64,000 nt of DNA from Candidatus Gastranaerophilales bacterium (GTDB taxonomy: Bacteria > Cyanobacteriota > Vampirovibrionia > Gastranaerophilales > Gastranaerophilaceae): assembly GCA_944326525.1 (NCBI GenBank), contig CALVEG010000006.1, positions 34,366-98,365 on the forward strand, in the 5' to 3' direction. Below the pieces are notes generated by a model. The model was not told where the DNA came from and searched no databases. It worked only from the letters and a program-made list of their open reading frames with translations. Position 1 is the stretch's first letter. The number at the start of each line of letters is the position of its first letter. This document shows positions 1 to 8,251 of this stretch, one piece after another. The position numbers were made by a program, and so were the translations under genes.

Positions 1-146
1 GTATTGAAAACATACTTTCAAAATCTTTAGGCTCAAAATCACCTTTAAACGCAGCAAATGCAACAATAGCAGCATTAAAAGCGCTTACTCCGTTCAGTGA
101 TGTTGCTAAAAAACGTGGTTTGACAATAGCTGAACTTTTAAACTAA
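1..146 (+). CDS. rpsE: 30S ribosomal protein S5, C-terminal end (partial)
   Basis: The window opens inside this gene. The first full codon is at position 3 and 48 codons including the TAA stop are visible. The fragment begins IENILSKSLGS and ends KKRGLTIAELLN, which fits the C-terminal domain of ribosomal protein S5. Its place directly before rpmD, rplO and secY is the usual order of the spc ribosomal operon. It is a structural protein of the small subunit that contributes to decoding accuracy. The start lies outside the window. Confidence 0.93.
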   Translation, partial: IENILSKSLGSKSPLNAANATIAALKALTPFSDVAKKRGLTIAELLN

Positions 147-208
147 CCTGACGGTTAATTGTTAAAAGAATTTTAGTAATAATTATAAAGATAAAAGGAA
201 TTAGCAAA

Positions 209-391
209 ATGGCAGATAAAAAAATTAAAATTAAATTGGTAAAAAGCCTTATAGGTTCATCTGAAGCTCAGAAAAAAGTAGTAAGAGGACTAGGTTTTAC
301 AAAAAAAGATCAGGTTGTTGAACACTTAGACAGCGCAACAATCAGAGGAATGATCAATAAAGTTCCGCATTTACTAGAAGTAACGGAATAG
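209..391 (+). CDS. rpmD: 50S ribosomal protein L30
   Basis: A 60-residue protein, the normal bacterial L30 length. It begins with a basic beta strand (KKIKIKLVKSLIG), has the central GLGFTKKDQVVEHLD and ends with the helix IRGMINKVPHLLEV. It binds the large ribosomal subunit. The ATG has a good ribosome binding site (aaagga) about ten bases upstream. It lies 62 bases after rpsE and 60 before rplO in the same operon. Family assignment rests on sequence and on conserved gene order. Confidence 0.95.
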   Translation: MADKKIKIKLVKSLIGSSEAQKKVVRGLGFTKKDQVVEHLDSATIRGMINKVPHLLEVTE

Positions 392-451
392 TCACAAATA
401 CTGCGTAAGTTAACGCGAGCGGTACACATTAAAAAATAAAGGAAAAGAAAA

Positions 452-904
452 ATGACAGATACAATTACATTAGAAAATTTGCAACCTGCAGAAGGTTCAA
501 CACACAAAATTAAAAGAGTAGGCAGAGGCCGTTCATCAGGAAGAGGTAAAACTTCTTGCCGTGGTCACAATGGTGAAGGACAAAGATCAGGAAGCTCTTC
601 AAAAAGAGGTTTTGAAGGCGGTCAGATGCCATCATACAGAAGATTACCTAAATTAAAAGGTTTCCAAGTATACAAAAAACCTGTATCAGCAGAAATTAAT
701 GTTGGCAGATTAGCTCAATTAGGTATTAAAGAAGTTACTCTTGCCGCATTAAAAGAAGCAGGAAAAGCTCATCCGTCAGCAGATTTGTTGAGAATATTAG
801 GTAATGGTGAAATTAGTGAAGCAATTACAGTAAAAGCAAATTATGTAACACCATCAGCAAAAGAAAAAATAGAAAAAGCAGGCGGAAAGGTTGAGTTAGT
901 ATAA
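452..904 (+). CDS. rplO: 50S ribosomal protein L15
   Basis: A 150-residue L15. The Gly/Arg/Lys-rich N-terminal extension (VGRGRSSGRGKTSCRGHNGEG, residues about 23-43) threads into rRNA in this family. The C-terminal globular part ends SAKEKIEKAGGKVELV, typical of L15. An aaagga ribosome binding site precedes the ATG. The TAA stop overlaps the secY ATG by one base, which suggests translational coupling. Confidence 0.96.
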   Translation: MTDTITLENLQPAEGSTHKIKRVGRGRSSGRGKTSCRGHNGEGQRSGSSSKRGFEGGQMPSYRRLPKLKGFQVYKKPVSAEINVGRLAQLGIKEVTLAALKEAGKAHPSADLLRILGNGEISEAITVKANYVTPSAKEKIEKAGGKVELV

Positions 905-2241
905 TGGCACAAGGGATGAAAATGCCTACAACCGATGATTTGATGTCAATGTGGCAAGCTTCAGGATTGAAGCAAAAGATCATTTTTACATTTTTAATGA
1001 TAGCCGCATTTCGTTTTGGTGTTCAAATGCCGTTATACGGTATAAACAACCAGGTGTTTTCAAATATTGCGCAAGGAAATAATATCATAGGATTTTTAGA
1101 TTTATTTTCAGGCGGAGCTTTAGGAAAAGTATCAATATTTGCACTTGGTATTGGACCATTCATTACGGCATCAATCATAATGCAGCTTGTTTCTGTTGTT
1201 ATTCCGTCATTGGAAAAACTCCAGAAAGAAGAAGGTGAAGCAGGCAGACGTAAATTATCACAATATACTCGTGTATTTACGGTAGTTCTTGCAGTGTTTC
1301 AGTCAATAATATTTATGTTATTTATGAGACATTTGCCTGGTGCAATTGCGCCGGATGTAAATCATTTTATGTTTTATATAAGTTCAATTGCAGTACTTAC
1401 AGCGGGTTCAGTACTTGTGATGTGGATTTCCGAATTGATAACTGAAAAAGGCATCGGTAACGGAGGTTCATTGATAATCTTTGTTGGTATTTTGTCGGGA
1501 ATTCCGGTATATGCCTCAAGGACATTTGAGATGGTTCAAAAAAGCACACCTATGTTGATGGGATTGATCGGACTTCTAATAATTTTCTTTATAACTATGA
1601 TCTTCATTGTTATAATGCAGGAAGCTATTAGAAAAGTTGTAATTATCAATCCGAAACGTCAGGTCGGAAATAAGGTTTATGGCGGTATGAATTCATATAT
1701 TCCGTTCAAACTTAATCCGGGTGGTGTAATGCCGATAATCTTTGCAATAGCAATATTATTATTTCCGTCAACTGTTTTAAGTTTAGTAGGACAAGCTAAC
1801 TTCAATTCAGTTGCAGTTAAGAATTTTGTTGTCAAATTAACAACAATAATGAGTCCTGACGGAATTGTTTATTACGGATTATATTTTGCATTAATCGTCG
1901 CATTAACATTCTTCTATGCTTCAATAATGCCAAATATGCAGCCCAAAGATATTGCAAACAACCTTAAAAAATACGGTTCTTCAATACCAGGTGTAAAACC
2001 TGGGAAACCAACCGCAGATGCTTTGGATAAGATTTTATCTAAAACAACATTTATCGGTGCAATCGGGCTAGGTGTAATTGCACTTGTTCCATCATTTGCA
2101 AGTTATGTAACGAATATAAAAACACTTCAAGGTATCGGTGCTACATCTTTAATAATCATGGTCGGTGTAGCTCTTGACCTTATCAATCAGGTAAATACTC
2201 ATCTTTTAGCAAGAAATTATGAGTCTTTCTTGAAAGAGTAA
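904..2241 (+). CDS. secY: Preprotein translocase subunit SecY
   Basis: A 445-residue polytopic membrane protein, the central pore of the Sec translocon in the cytoplasmic membrane. Visible family marks are GIGPFITASIIMQL (about residues 82-95), the EEGEAGRRKLSQYTR cytoplasmic loop, ITEKGIGNGGSLIIFVGI (about 179-196) and NPGGVMPIIFA. About ten hydrophobic segments are present. It begins on the last base of rplO and is the last gene of this ribosomal operon, since a terminator follows directly and no adk or map gene is seen after it. Confidence 0.97.
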   Translation: MAQGMKMPTTDDLMSMWQASGLKQKIIFTFLMIAAFRFGVQMPLYGINNQVFSNIAQGNNIIGFLDLFSGGALGKVSIFALGIGPFITASIIMQLVSVVIPSLEKLQKEEGEAGRRKLSQYTRVFTVVLAVFQSIIFMLFMRHLPGAIAPDVNHFMFYISSIAVLTAGSVLVMWISELITEKGIGNGGSLIIFVGILSGIPVYASRTFEMVQKSTPMLMGLIGLLIIFFITMIFIVIMQEAIRKVVIINPKRQVGNKVYGGMNSYIPFKLNPGGVMPIIFAIAILLFPSTVLSLVGQANFNSVAVKNFVVKLTTIMSPDGIVYYGLYFALIVALTFFYASIMPNMQPKDIANNLKKYGSSIPGVKPGKPTADALDKILSKTTFIGAIGLGVIALVPSFASYVTNIKTLQGIGATSLIIMVGVALDLINQVNTHLLARNYESFLKE

Positions 2242-2263
2242 GCCTGTAAAAAATAAAACTAAG

Positions 2264-2297
2264 AAAATAGCCTCATAAACTTTGGGGCTATTTTTTT
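2264..2297 (+). terminator. Rho-independent terminator of the ribosomal operon
   Basis: The 9-bp inverted repeat AAAATAGCC (2264-2272) and GGCTATTTT (2286-2294) runs into seven T residues, 23 bases after the secY stop. This is a typical intrinsic terminator and marks the end of the rpsE-rpmD-rplO-secY transcript. Confidence 0.85.
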
Positions 2298-2391
2298 GTT
2301 GAAAAAATAGCAAGTTTCTGCAATGCAGCCAAAGTGAAAAAACAGTATGATAAACATGTAAATCCTCAACTCTTCTGATTGCTCAGTTTAT

Positions 2392-2416
2392 GCCCCTTTA
2401 GAGGGGCTTTTCTTTT
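2392..2416 (+). terminator. Second strong terminator-like hairpin in the secY-PilZ gap
   Basis: GCCCCT (2392-2397), loop TTAG, AGGGGC (2402-2407), followed by a T-rich run. It is a second intrinsic terminator about 100 bases after the first, with no protein gene between them. It may be a back-up terminator or may end a short RNA transcribed from about 2300. Confidence 0.7.
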
Positions 2417-2433
2417 ACAAATTGTTAATATTT

Positions 2434-2462
2434 TTGCAATTTTACGTGAAATAAGTTATCAT
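2434..2462 (+). promoter_or_regulatory. Housekeeping-type promoter for the PilZ gene
   Basis: TTGCAA (2434-2439), 17-base spacer, TATCAT (2457-2462). Predicted transcription starts near 2469, giving a leader of under 30 bases that contains the gaaaggg ribosome binding site of the PilZ gene. Confidence 0.6.
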
Positions 2463-2495
2463 AGGCATAGATAAGAGCTTTGAAAGGGTAAATAA

Positions 2496-3095
2496 ATGAG
2501 AGAATTAATAGAAAACAATCAGCGTATAACAATGGTTACTTATGATTTTAGAAATGCTAATAAAGGAACTATCGTTGATGTTCAGCCGGATAATTTTACA
2601 ATAGAACTGGATTATGATCCGAAAGGTGTATTAAAGAGTAATTACTGTGAATTTTACACACAGACATCAAATGGCATCTTGTATTTTGATTCATATGCCA
2701 AGGATATAGATGGCAGAAGAGTTACTATTGCAAGCCCTGCAAAGCACAAATTTTTACAAAGAAGACGTTTTACCCGTATAAAATACATGCATGACTTAAA
2801 ACTTGCTTGTGGAGAAGCTTCTTATGACATTTCTACTCTCGATATTTCAGCAGGTGGTATGAAGTTTGTGACAAATAGTAATATTGATATTGATAAAGAA
2901 TACCAAATTACTTTGCCGCTATCTGATGAAGTTAGTGTAGATTGTATTTTCTCACCGATAAGAATAGAAAAGAACTTAAATGGTGAAGAACGAGCTTACA
3001 CTCTTTCCGGTGAATTTAAGTTCTCTGATAATAAGGTAAAACTTACTTTAATACAGTATTGTTCAAAGCGTAGTTTAGAAATAGCAAACAAATAG
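2496..3095 (+). CDS. PilZ domain protein, probable cyclic-di-GMP receptor
   Basis: A 199-residue soluble protein. Residues 89-94 (RRRFTR) followed by DISAGG at 116-121 make the two-part cyclic-di-GMP binding signature of PilZ domains (RxxxR and D/NxSxxG). The N-terminal 80 residues look like the YcgR-N-type beta domain that often precedes PilZ. A gaaaggg ribosome binding site precedes the ATG. Proteins of this design alter motility, adhesion or pilus function when cyclic-di-GMP rises. The target here is unknown. The next gene starts 11 bases downstream and may be co-transcribed. Confidence 0.85.
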   Translation: MRELIENNQRITMVTYDFRNANKGTIVDVQPDNFTIELDYDPKGVLKSNYCEFYTQTSNGILYFDSYAKDIDGRRVTIASPAKHKFLQRRRFTRIKYMHDLKLACGEASYDISTLDISAGGMKFVTNSNIDIDKEYQITLPLSDEVSVDCIFSPIRIEKNLNGEERAYTLSGEFKFSDNKVKLTLIQYCSKRSLEIANK

Positions 3096-3106
3096 AGGCT
3101 AATGAC

Positions 3107-4144
3107 TTGAGTCTTTTGTCATTATTTAGAAAAAAAACAAGAAACGCACTATTTACGACGCCGTCACACGCTCAGAAGTTTTTTATAGTTAATAAGTTCA
3201 GACAATTTTATAAGTTTGACATATCTGAAACGGATACCCATAACCCTGAGGATGCGCTTAATAAAGCTCAGGAGTCAGCAGCAAAGATTTATGGAGTAAA
3301 TTATACCTTATTTTTGACGAATGGATCTTCTAGTGGTGTAATTGCAGCTGTTTTGGCAGCAACAAAAGCCGGAGATAATGTTTTATTGCATGAAGATGCT
3401 CATCCATGTCATATTAATGCTGTAAAATTAGCTGGTTGTAATCCGGTATTTTATAAACTTCCTATAATTAAAGAGTTTGGGGTTTATGGCAGAAATTCGG
3501 TTGAGAATTTAAAGTTATATTTTGAAACTAATAAAATAAGTGCTGCTATAATAACATCGCCGACATATGAAGGTTATGTATCTGATATAAAGGGAATTAA
3601 GGAGCTTTGTCACAATTATGGAGCAAAGCTTATAGTGGATGAAGCTCATGGTGCACTATACCCATTTTCGGATATGCTTCCGCAAAGCGCTATAAAGATA
3701 GCTGACTTTACTGTTCAATCTTTGCACAAGACGGCTGGCGGACTTAATCCGACTGCACTTCTTCATTCAAATTGTGAGATTAATCCTGAAAATGCCTTGA
3801 AAATGATTAATACAACTTCGCCATCATATCCTTTGTTAGCTTCAATTGAAGCTAATATAAATTATTTGAACAGTAAAAAAGGTAAAAATAAAATAGAAGA
3901 ATTAATACAACAAATAGAAGATTTAAAAAATAAATGTCCAAATATTACTTTTGGCGGGGATGACATAGCAAAAATTTTAATAAAGTCTGAGAAATATACA
4001 GGAGATGAACTTTCATCTATCTTATATGAAAAATACGGAATTGAAGATGAAAGAAATAATGAATTTTCATCACTTTTACTTTGTGGAATAGGCACAGATA
4101 TAAAAAAGCTCGAACGTTTAAAAAAAGCTTTATTAAAAATGTAA
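3107..4144 (+). CDS. PLP-dependent enzyme of the Orn/Lys/Arg decarboxylase fold
   Basis: A 345-residue fold-type I PLP enzyme. The sequence TNGSSSGVIAAVLA matches the phosphate-binding loop, IVDEAHGALYPF supplies the cofactor Asp, and SLHKTAGG (Lys208) is the Schiff-base lysine. These are the marks of the Orn/Lys/Arg decarboxylase major domain (SpeA/CadA/YaaO type). The C-terminal part is shorter than in full-size decarboxylases, as in the YaaO-like subgroup. The start is TTG at 3107, with agagg eight bases upstream; the ATG at 3102 meets a stop after two codons. Substrate is not predictable. Confidence 0.8.
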   Translation: MSLLSLFRKKTRNALFTTPSHAQKFFIVNKFRQFYKFDISETDTHNPEDALNKAQESAAKIYGVNYTLFLTNGSSSGVIAAVLAATKAGDNVLLHEDAHPCHINAVKLAGCNPVFYKLPIIKEFGVYGRNSVENLKLYFETNKISAAIITSPTYEGYVSDIKGIKELCHNYGAKLIVDEAHGALYPFSDMLPQSAIKIADFTVQSLHKTAGGLNPTALLHSNCEINPENALKMINTTSPSYPLLASIEANINYLNSKKGKNKIEELIQQIEDLKNKCPNITFGGDDIAKILIKSEKYTGDELSSILYEKYGIEDERNNEFSSLLLCGIGTDIKKLERLKKALLKM

Positions 4145-4245
4145 CATTTTGTAATAAAAGGTTTGAAATTATTAAAGAAACTGTCATGCAAAGCCGATAC
4201 CTAAGATAAGAATAGTACTAACTCGAAAGGAAAAGGCGTAAAACT

Positions 4246-6234
4246 ATGGGAATGGCAGCATCACAAGCCAGATTATTATCAATAACCTCCCGTATGTCAG
4301 ATAATGAATTACGGGCGCAGTTAATTAATAATGCCAAAATACGCCTTACAGAAGATTCATCAAAGGCGAGTGAAAAATATATTAATGCTTTAAATCAAAC
4401 GCAAATGATGATGTCTAATAAAGATTTACAAGGTAATGATCTTTATCAGCAATTAACTTATAACAGTTTGACAGCATACAGCTCTTATAACAACCAATAC
4501 GGATTGATTAATAAGTCAGGAGAAATGGTTGTAACAGAACTTGAAGCTGCAAAATTTGAGCAAGCTCTAGCGGCAGCTGAAGGTAATGAAGATACCGATG
4601 CATTAACTGAGTTTTTAAAACTTTATGGTTTAGAAAAAGATGATACTTCATATTGGGAAACAAACGGTCTCAGTGATGAAATGAGAGCTCGTTTTGAAGG
4701 TGATATAGAATATGACGCTAACGGAAACAGAGTAAGCGGTTATCATTATGGATATGAAATGTCAAAAACATCTACAGAAATGGGTGTTTACGAAAGATTA
4801 TTAGACGATTATACAAAGGCAGATGAAGCATATACAAGTGCCGTAGTCAAAGAGATGAAAAATTATCTATATGGCTACAAACCACAAGGTTTCACAACAT
4901 CATACGAAGACATGTATAATGATGTTGTTGGCGGAACCAAGACAGACCAGATGTCAGGCTCTCAAGAGGCTTTGAATTACCTCAAAACAATGTTTGGCGA
5001 ATTAGTGTCAAATAAATATATTGATACGCAAATAAAAAACCCAGACGGGACAGTTGAACCATCAATATTCTATGAAAACATGGACTATTTACTAAATGAT
5101 ACAATATCATTTAGTGGAGGTAATGCTGTTATATCACGCGAAGTAGGAATAACAGGTACAGATCCAGGTCCATATAGCATTGATGGGAAATTTAATATTA
5201 CAAAAGATCCAAATACAGGTGCTATGACTGTTACAGGCGTATCTGAAGAAGGTAGTTCATACACTTGCGGTGCAGTTACAGGTGCAGGTCCTGAATATAG
5301 CTTTACATATACCTATACAGAGCAAGAAGAGCAAGAAGATGGAACTATTGCAACATCAACCAAAACAGGTACTTGTACATTTAATTTGGATACAAAAAGC
5401 GCAACAATAGAAGAAAATGCAACTGCAGAAGATGTTGCAGGACAAATCCAATATATTTATAAATATTTTAACCAAAACGTCTTGTCTCAAATGGATAGAG
5501 ATAAATTTTCTAATTTAGCTCCAAATGAAAAAGCCGCATATGAGGAAGCTTCAAAACAGCTTTCAATGTTTATTTTTGGTAAAGACATTGGTGCTGAAAA
5601 CTATGAAAATCTTGATGATATGGAATGGATCATTAACGAAAGCGGCATTCCAACGACAAACTTAGATAGCACCACCTCAGTAATTATAAACCAAACAATA
5701 GGCGGTGTTGAACAACCTGTTGAGTATCAAACTAACTTTGAGGCTGTTCTTGATGTTTATTTGATAGAGCAGATGATAGATCAATTTGGTGCTCCTAAAT
5801 ATACCTGGGTTGATAAAACAAATCCGGATGAAAATGCTGAAGCCAAAGCTCAATGGTATACAAACATTTTTAACAAAATGAATGAAGATGGGTATCAGAA
5901 GATATCAGCAGAGCTTGCAAAAAGTGCAGATTGGATTCAGTATGCATTTGAAAGTGGATTATTAAGCATGATACAGGTAGATGATGAATCTCAGTGGGTA
6001 TCAACAATGTACTCAAATTGTAGTGATATAACAGAAGATACAATTGATCTACTTGTAACTCAAGCTGAGGCTGAATATACACGTGAAACAAATAAAATTC
6101 AAGCAAAAGATAAGATTTACGATATGGAACTTAAGAATATCGATACTGAGCACGAAGCTTTGCAGACTGAATATGATTCAATAAAATCAGCTTTAGATAA
6201 GAATGTAGAAAGACATTTTAAGTATTTTAGCTAA
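4246..6234 (+). CDS. Large hypothetical protein with N-terminal MGMAASQARLL motif and C-terminal coiled coil
   Basis: A 662-residue protein that I cannot assign to a named family. It has no signal peptide. The start MGMAASQARLLSIT is followed by a helical region rich in Asn and Gln. The middle (about 300-400) is Gly/Thr/Tyr-rich and probably beta-structured, and the last 60 residues form a charged helix that ends ERHFKYFS. The general layout, helical ends around a variable centre, resembles filament or secretion-substrate proteins, and the N-terminal motif recalls a recurring group in gut cyanobacterial relatives; both are recollection only. A gaaagg ribosome binding site lies about 17 bases before the ATG. 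Confidence 0.6.
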   Translation: MGMAASQARLLSITSRMSDNELRAQLINNAKIRLTEDSSKASEKYINALNQTQMMMSNKDLQGNDLYQQLTYNSLTAYSSYNNQYGLINKSGEMVVTELEAAKFEQALAAAEGNEDTDALTEFLKLYGLEKDDTSYWETNGLSDEMRARFEGDIEYDANGNRVSGYHYGYEMSKTSTEMGVYERLLDDYTKADEAYTSAVVKEMKNYLYGYKPQGFTTSYEDMYNDVVGGTKTDQMSGSQEALNYLKTMFGELVSNKYIDTQIKNPDGTVEPSIFYENMDYLLNDTISFSGGNAVISREVGITGTDPGPYSIDGKFNITKDPNTGAMTVTGVSEEGSSYTCGAVTGAGPEYSFTYTYTEQEEQEDGTIATSTKTGTCTFNLDTKSATIEENATAEDVAGQIQYIYKYFNQNVLSQMDRDKFSNLAPNEKAAYEEASKQLSMFIFGKDIGAENYENLDDMEWIINESGIPTTNLDSTTSVIINQTIGGVEQPVEYQTNFEAVLDVYLIEQMIDQFGAPKYTWVDKTNPDENAEAKAQWYTNIFNKMNEDGYQKISAELAKSADWIQYAFESGLLSMIQVDDESQWVSTMYSNCSDITEDTIDLLVTQAEAEYTRETNKIQAKDKIYDMELKNIDTEHEALQTEYDSIKSALDKNVERHFKYFS

Positions 6235-6369
6235 TTATTGAACTTTATCTTGTTTTGAAGAAATCTTAATATTATACATAAAGATATAAAGATTATGTAA
6301 GGAAATCCTAATAAGCTCAATTTTAGACTATAATAATAATATAGTTAAGAAAAGAAATTGGAGATTATC

Positions 6370-6654
6370 ATGGAATCAGTAAAAGAAATTCTTACAAAAT
6401 TAGAAAATGCAGATAATTCAGTTAAAAACGAAGTAGAAAATATGTTGGTAAAATGTGGAACATCAGCTCTTCCTCAGCTAGTAGACCAACTTCAAGTAGT
6501 AAGAGGTATAAAAAGAGGCGTTGTAGCTATGACTCTTATCAGACTTGGTGATGCTTCAATTAAGTATCTTGAAAACGCTGCAAAACAGAATAAAGATTTT
6601 GAATGGGTTGCTGAATACTTGATTCGTGAAATTAAAGGTGAAATTGCAGCATAA
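6370..6654 (+). CDS. Small HEAT-repeat-like protein
   Basis: A 94-residue helical protein. The segment GTSALPQLVDQLQV plus VAMTLIRLGDASIKYLENAA looks like one to two HEAT-type helix pairs, which usually serve protein-protein contacts. I chose ATG 6370 over the in-frame TTG at 6358 because ttggag (6358-6363) is a ribosome binding site with seven-base spacing. The protein lies alone between a TATAAT box at 6329-6334 and its own terminator. Function unknown. Confidence 0.65.
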   Translation: MESVKEILTKLENADNSVKNEVENMLVKCGTSALPQLVDQLQVVRGIKRGVVAMTLIRLGDASIKYLENAAKQNKDFEWVAEYLIREIKGEIAA

Positions 6655-6679
6655 ATTGCAAGATTATAAAAATATAGCC

Positions 6680-6720
6680 AAAAACACAGTCAAATTGCTC
6701 ATGACTGTGTTTTTGTATTT
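6680..6720 (+). terminator. Rho-independent terminator
   Basis: A 12-bp perfect stem, AAAAACACAGTC (6680-6691) with GACTGTGTTTTT (6703-6714), followed by a T-rich tail. It ends the HEAT-like gene transcript and insulates it from the patatin gene. Confidence 0.85.
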
Positions 6721-6725
6721 ATATA

Positions 6726-6763
6726 AAGACACAATTAAGAATTAGTGATATAATTGTCTTATG
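6726..6763 (+). promoter_or_regulatory. Promoter predicting a leaderless patatin mRNA
   Basis: AAGACA (6726-6731), 17-base spacer, TATAAT (6749-6754), then exactly six bases, then ATG at 6761. No Shine-Dalgarno sequence can fit. Transcription is expected to begin on or next to the A of the start codon. Confidence 0.65.
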
Positions 6764-7978
6764 GAAAATCAGAAATCACTTGAGTATACATGCTTATTTG
6801 GAGGCGGAGCCATAAGAGGAGCTGCTTATGCAGGGACAGCCAAGGCAATGGAAGAACTTGGTATTAACCCTAAAACTCTTGCAGGATCATCTGTAGGTTC
6901 TGTAATTGCCGGTTTACTTGCTGTTGGATATTCGGCTATTGAAATTGAAGAAATCTTTTTAAAAATAAATTTTGAAGTATTTAGAGATGTTCAGTTATCT
7001 CTTGGAGCTAAATTTGCACTAAGTAAGGGTGAATTGTTTTTAGAATGGATAAGAGATTTAATAGAACAAAAATACTATGGTGCTAAGTATAAAAAAGGTT
7101 CGCATAAGGCTGTTACATTTAAAGATATAGGCAAAAATCTTGTTATTATAACAACCGATTTATCAAGTTTTGAATGCAAAGAATTTTCTCGATGGGAAAC
7201 CCCCGATTTTGAGATAGCAGCAGCAATTAGAATTTCTTGTGGAATGCCTGGGCTTATGAGGCCTGTAGAATATAATAATCGTATATTAGTCGATGGCGAT
7301 CTGCAAAAAAGCTGGCCAATGTGGAAACTGTCCAGACACCTTGAACCTGTTGAATCAAGAATTCTTGAGTTTAGACTTGAAGGTGATTTTGAAGGCAATG
7401 ACAAAAACATGATTGAGTATGTAAATTCTCTTTATGCATTTACAACCTCAATGGCTACAAACTTTATAATCGACATTTACGGTCAAAAAGATATGTTTGA
7501 TTATATTGTTATAAACACAGGTGAAACAAATATTGTTGATTTTAATATGCCTGAGGATAAAAGAAAAGACTTAATGGAAATCGGTTACACAAAAACAATA
7601 GAGTATTTTAATAAATATTTACCAGTTAAAAAAGAAAAGTTGTTAGCTATTTATCAAGATATTCAAGATAAACTTGTTAAAATCCAGAAACACTTGAAAC
7701 GTTTGAATATTCAAAAAGCAAAATCACTAACTGCTGAGCTTTTTATAGATTTATGTGATTATAGGGAGCTAATTGAATCAAAAATATATAAAAACATTTC
7801 AGAATTTCAAAAGTATTTTTATAAAAACATAGATTATCCGGCTTTATTTGGTAAAACAACCTTAAATAAGCCTGAAGAAGTATTAGAAAAATTAGATTTT
7901 ACTATTAAATCCCTATATGCTAAAACATCAGAATTAGCGGATTATTTAGAGAAATATAATAAAACTTGTACATTATAG
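6761..7978 (+). CDS. Patatin-like phospholipase
   Basis: A 405-residue serine lipase-type protein. GGGAIRG (14-20) is the oxyanion-hole motif, GSSVG (42-46) holds the nucleophile Ser44, and VDGD (Asp178) is the second member of the Ser-Asp catalytic dyad, where DGA or DGG is more usual. The patatin domain covers about residues 8-200. The C-terminal 150 residues are Lys-rich helices of no known family. There is no signal peptide, so it acts in the cytosol, on the inner face of the membrane, or after export by a non-Sec system. Likely substrates are acyl chains of phospholipids or related esters. Confidence 0.88.
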   Translation: MENQKSLEYTCLFGGGAIRGAAYAGTAKAMEELGINPKTLAGSSVGSVIAGLLAVGYSAIEIEEIFLKINFEVFRDVQLSLGAKFALSKGELFLEWIRDLIEQKYYGAKYKKGSHKAVTFKDIGKNLVIITTDLSSFECKEFSRWETPDFEIAAAIRISCGMPGLMRPVEYNNRILVDGDLQKSWPMWKLSRHLEPVESRILEFRLEGDFEGNDKNMIEYVNSLYAFTTSMATNFIIDIYGQKDMFDYIVINTGETNIVDFNMPEDKRKDLMEIGYTKTIEYFNKYLPVKKEKLLAIYQDIQDKLVKIQKHLKRLNIQKAKSLTAELFIDLCDYRELIESKIYKNISEFQKYFYKNIDYPALFGKTTLNKPEEVLEKLDFTIKSLYAKTSELADYLEKYNKTCTL

Positions 7979-7987
7979 AAATTTATA

Positions 7988-8016
7988 TTGACAATATATC
8001 TTTTTTAAATTACTAT
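7988..8016 (+). promoter_or_regulatory. Strong promoter of tRNA-Leu
   Basis: TTGACA (7988-7993, perfect -35), 17-base spacer, TACTAT (8011-8016). The tRNA begins 17 bases after the -10 box. This is the best housekeeping promoter in the window and is a useful reference for the consensus of this genome. Confidence 0.8.
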
Positions 8017-8032
8017 TAACTAGTGGATAGAA

Positions 8033-8119
8033 GCCCTAATGGCGGAATCGGTAGACGCGTTGGACTTAAAATCCAATTGGGTGAATAACTCAGTGCCAGT
8101 TCAAGTCTGGCTTAGGGCA
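8033..8119 (+). tRNA. tRNA-Leu, anticodon TAA
   Basis: An 87-base class II tRNA. The acceptor stem GCCCTAA (8033-8039) pairs with TTAGGGC (8112-8118), with discriminator A at 8119. The anticodon stem TTGGA/TCCAA encloses a seven-base loop with TAA at 8067-8069, so it reads UUA. A long variable arm typical of tRNA-Leu follows, then the T arm containing GTTCAAGTC. CCA is not encoded. Confidence 0.95.
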
Positions 8120-8123
8120 ATTT

Positions 8124-8152
8124 AAAGGCTTTCTTTTTAGAAAGCCTTTTTT
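8124..8152 (+). terminator. Terminator of tRNA-Leu
   Basis: An 11-bp stem with four-base loop (8124-8134 and 8139-8149, AAAGGCTTTCT and its complement) runs directly into T residues, five bases after the tRNA. Confidence 0.85.
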
Positions 8153-8194
8153 ATTACAATTTGTAAATTTTTATTTATAAATCAAAAAAAACAT

Positions 8195-8225
8195 GCAATT
8201 TAACCTCTTTTATATACTTATTATA
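8195..8225 (+). promoter_or_regulatory. Weak match to a promoter element shared by several unknown genes
   Basis: GCAATT (8195-8200), 17 bases, TTATTATA (8218-8225), six of eight matches to the TTTATATA seen at the same spacing before the genes at 16279, 28564 and 29601. The match alone is weak in such AT-rich DNA. Confidence 0.3.
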
Positions 8226-8251
8226 TATATAGGATACAAAGAGAGTATAAA

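Noticed and set aside
310..507. 65-codon minus-strand frame across rpmD-rplO
   Set aside because: Antisense to two ribosomal protein genes, no ribosome binding site, composition of a shadow frame.
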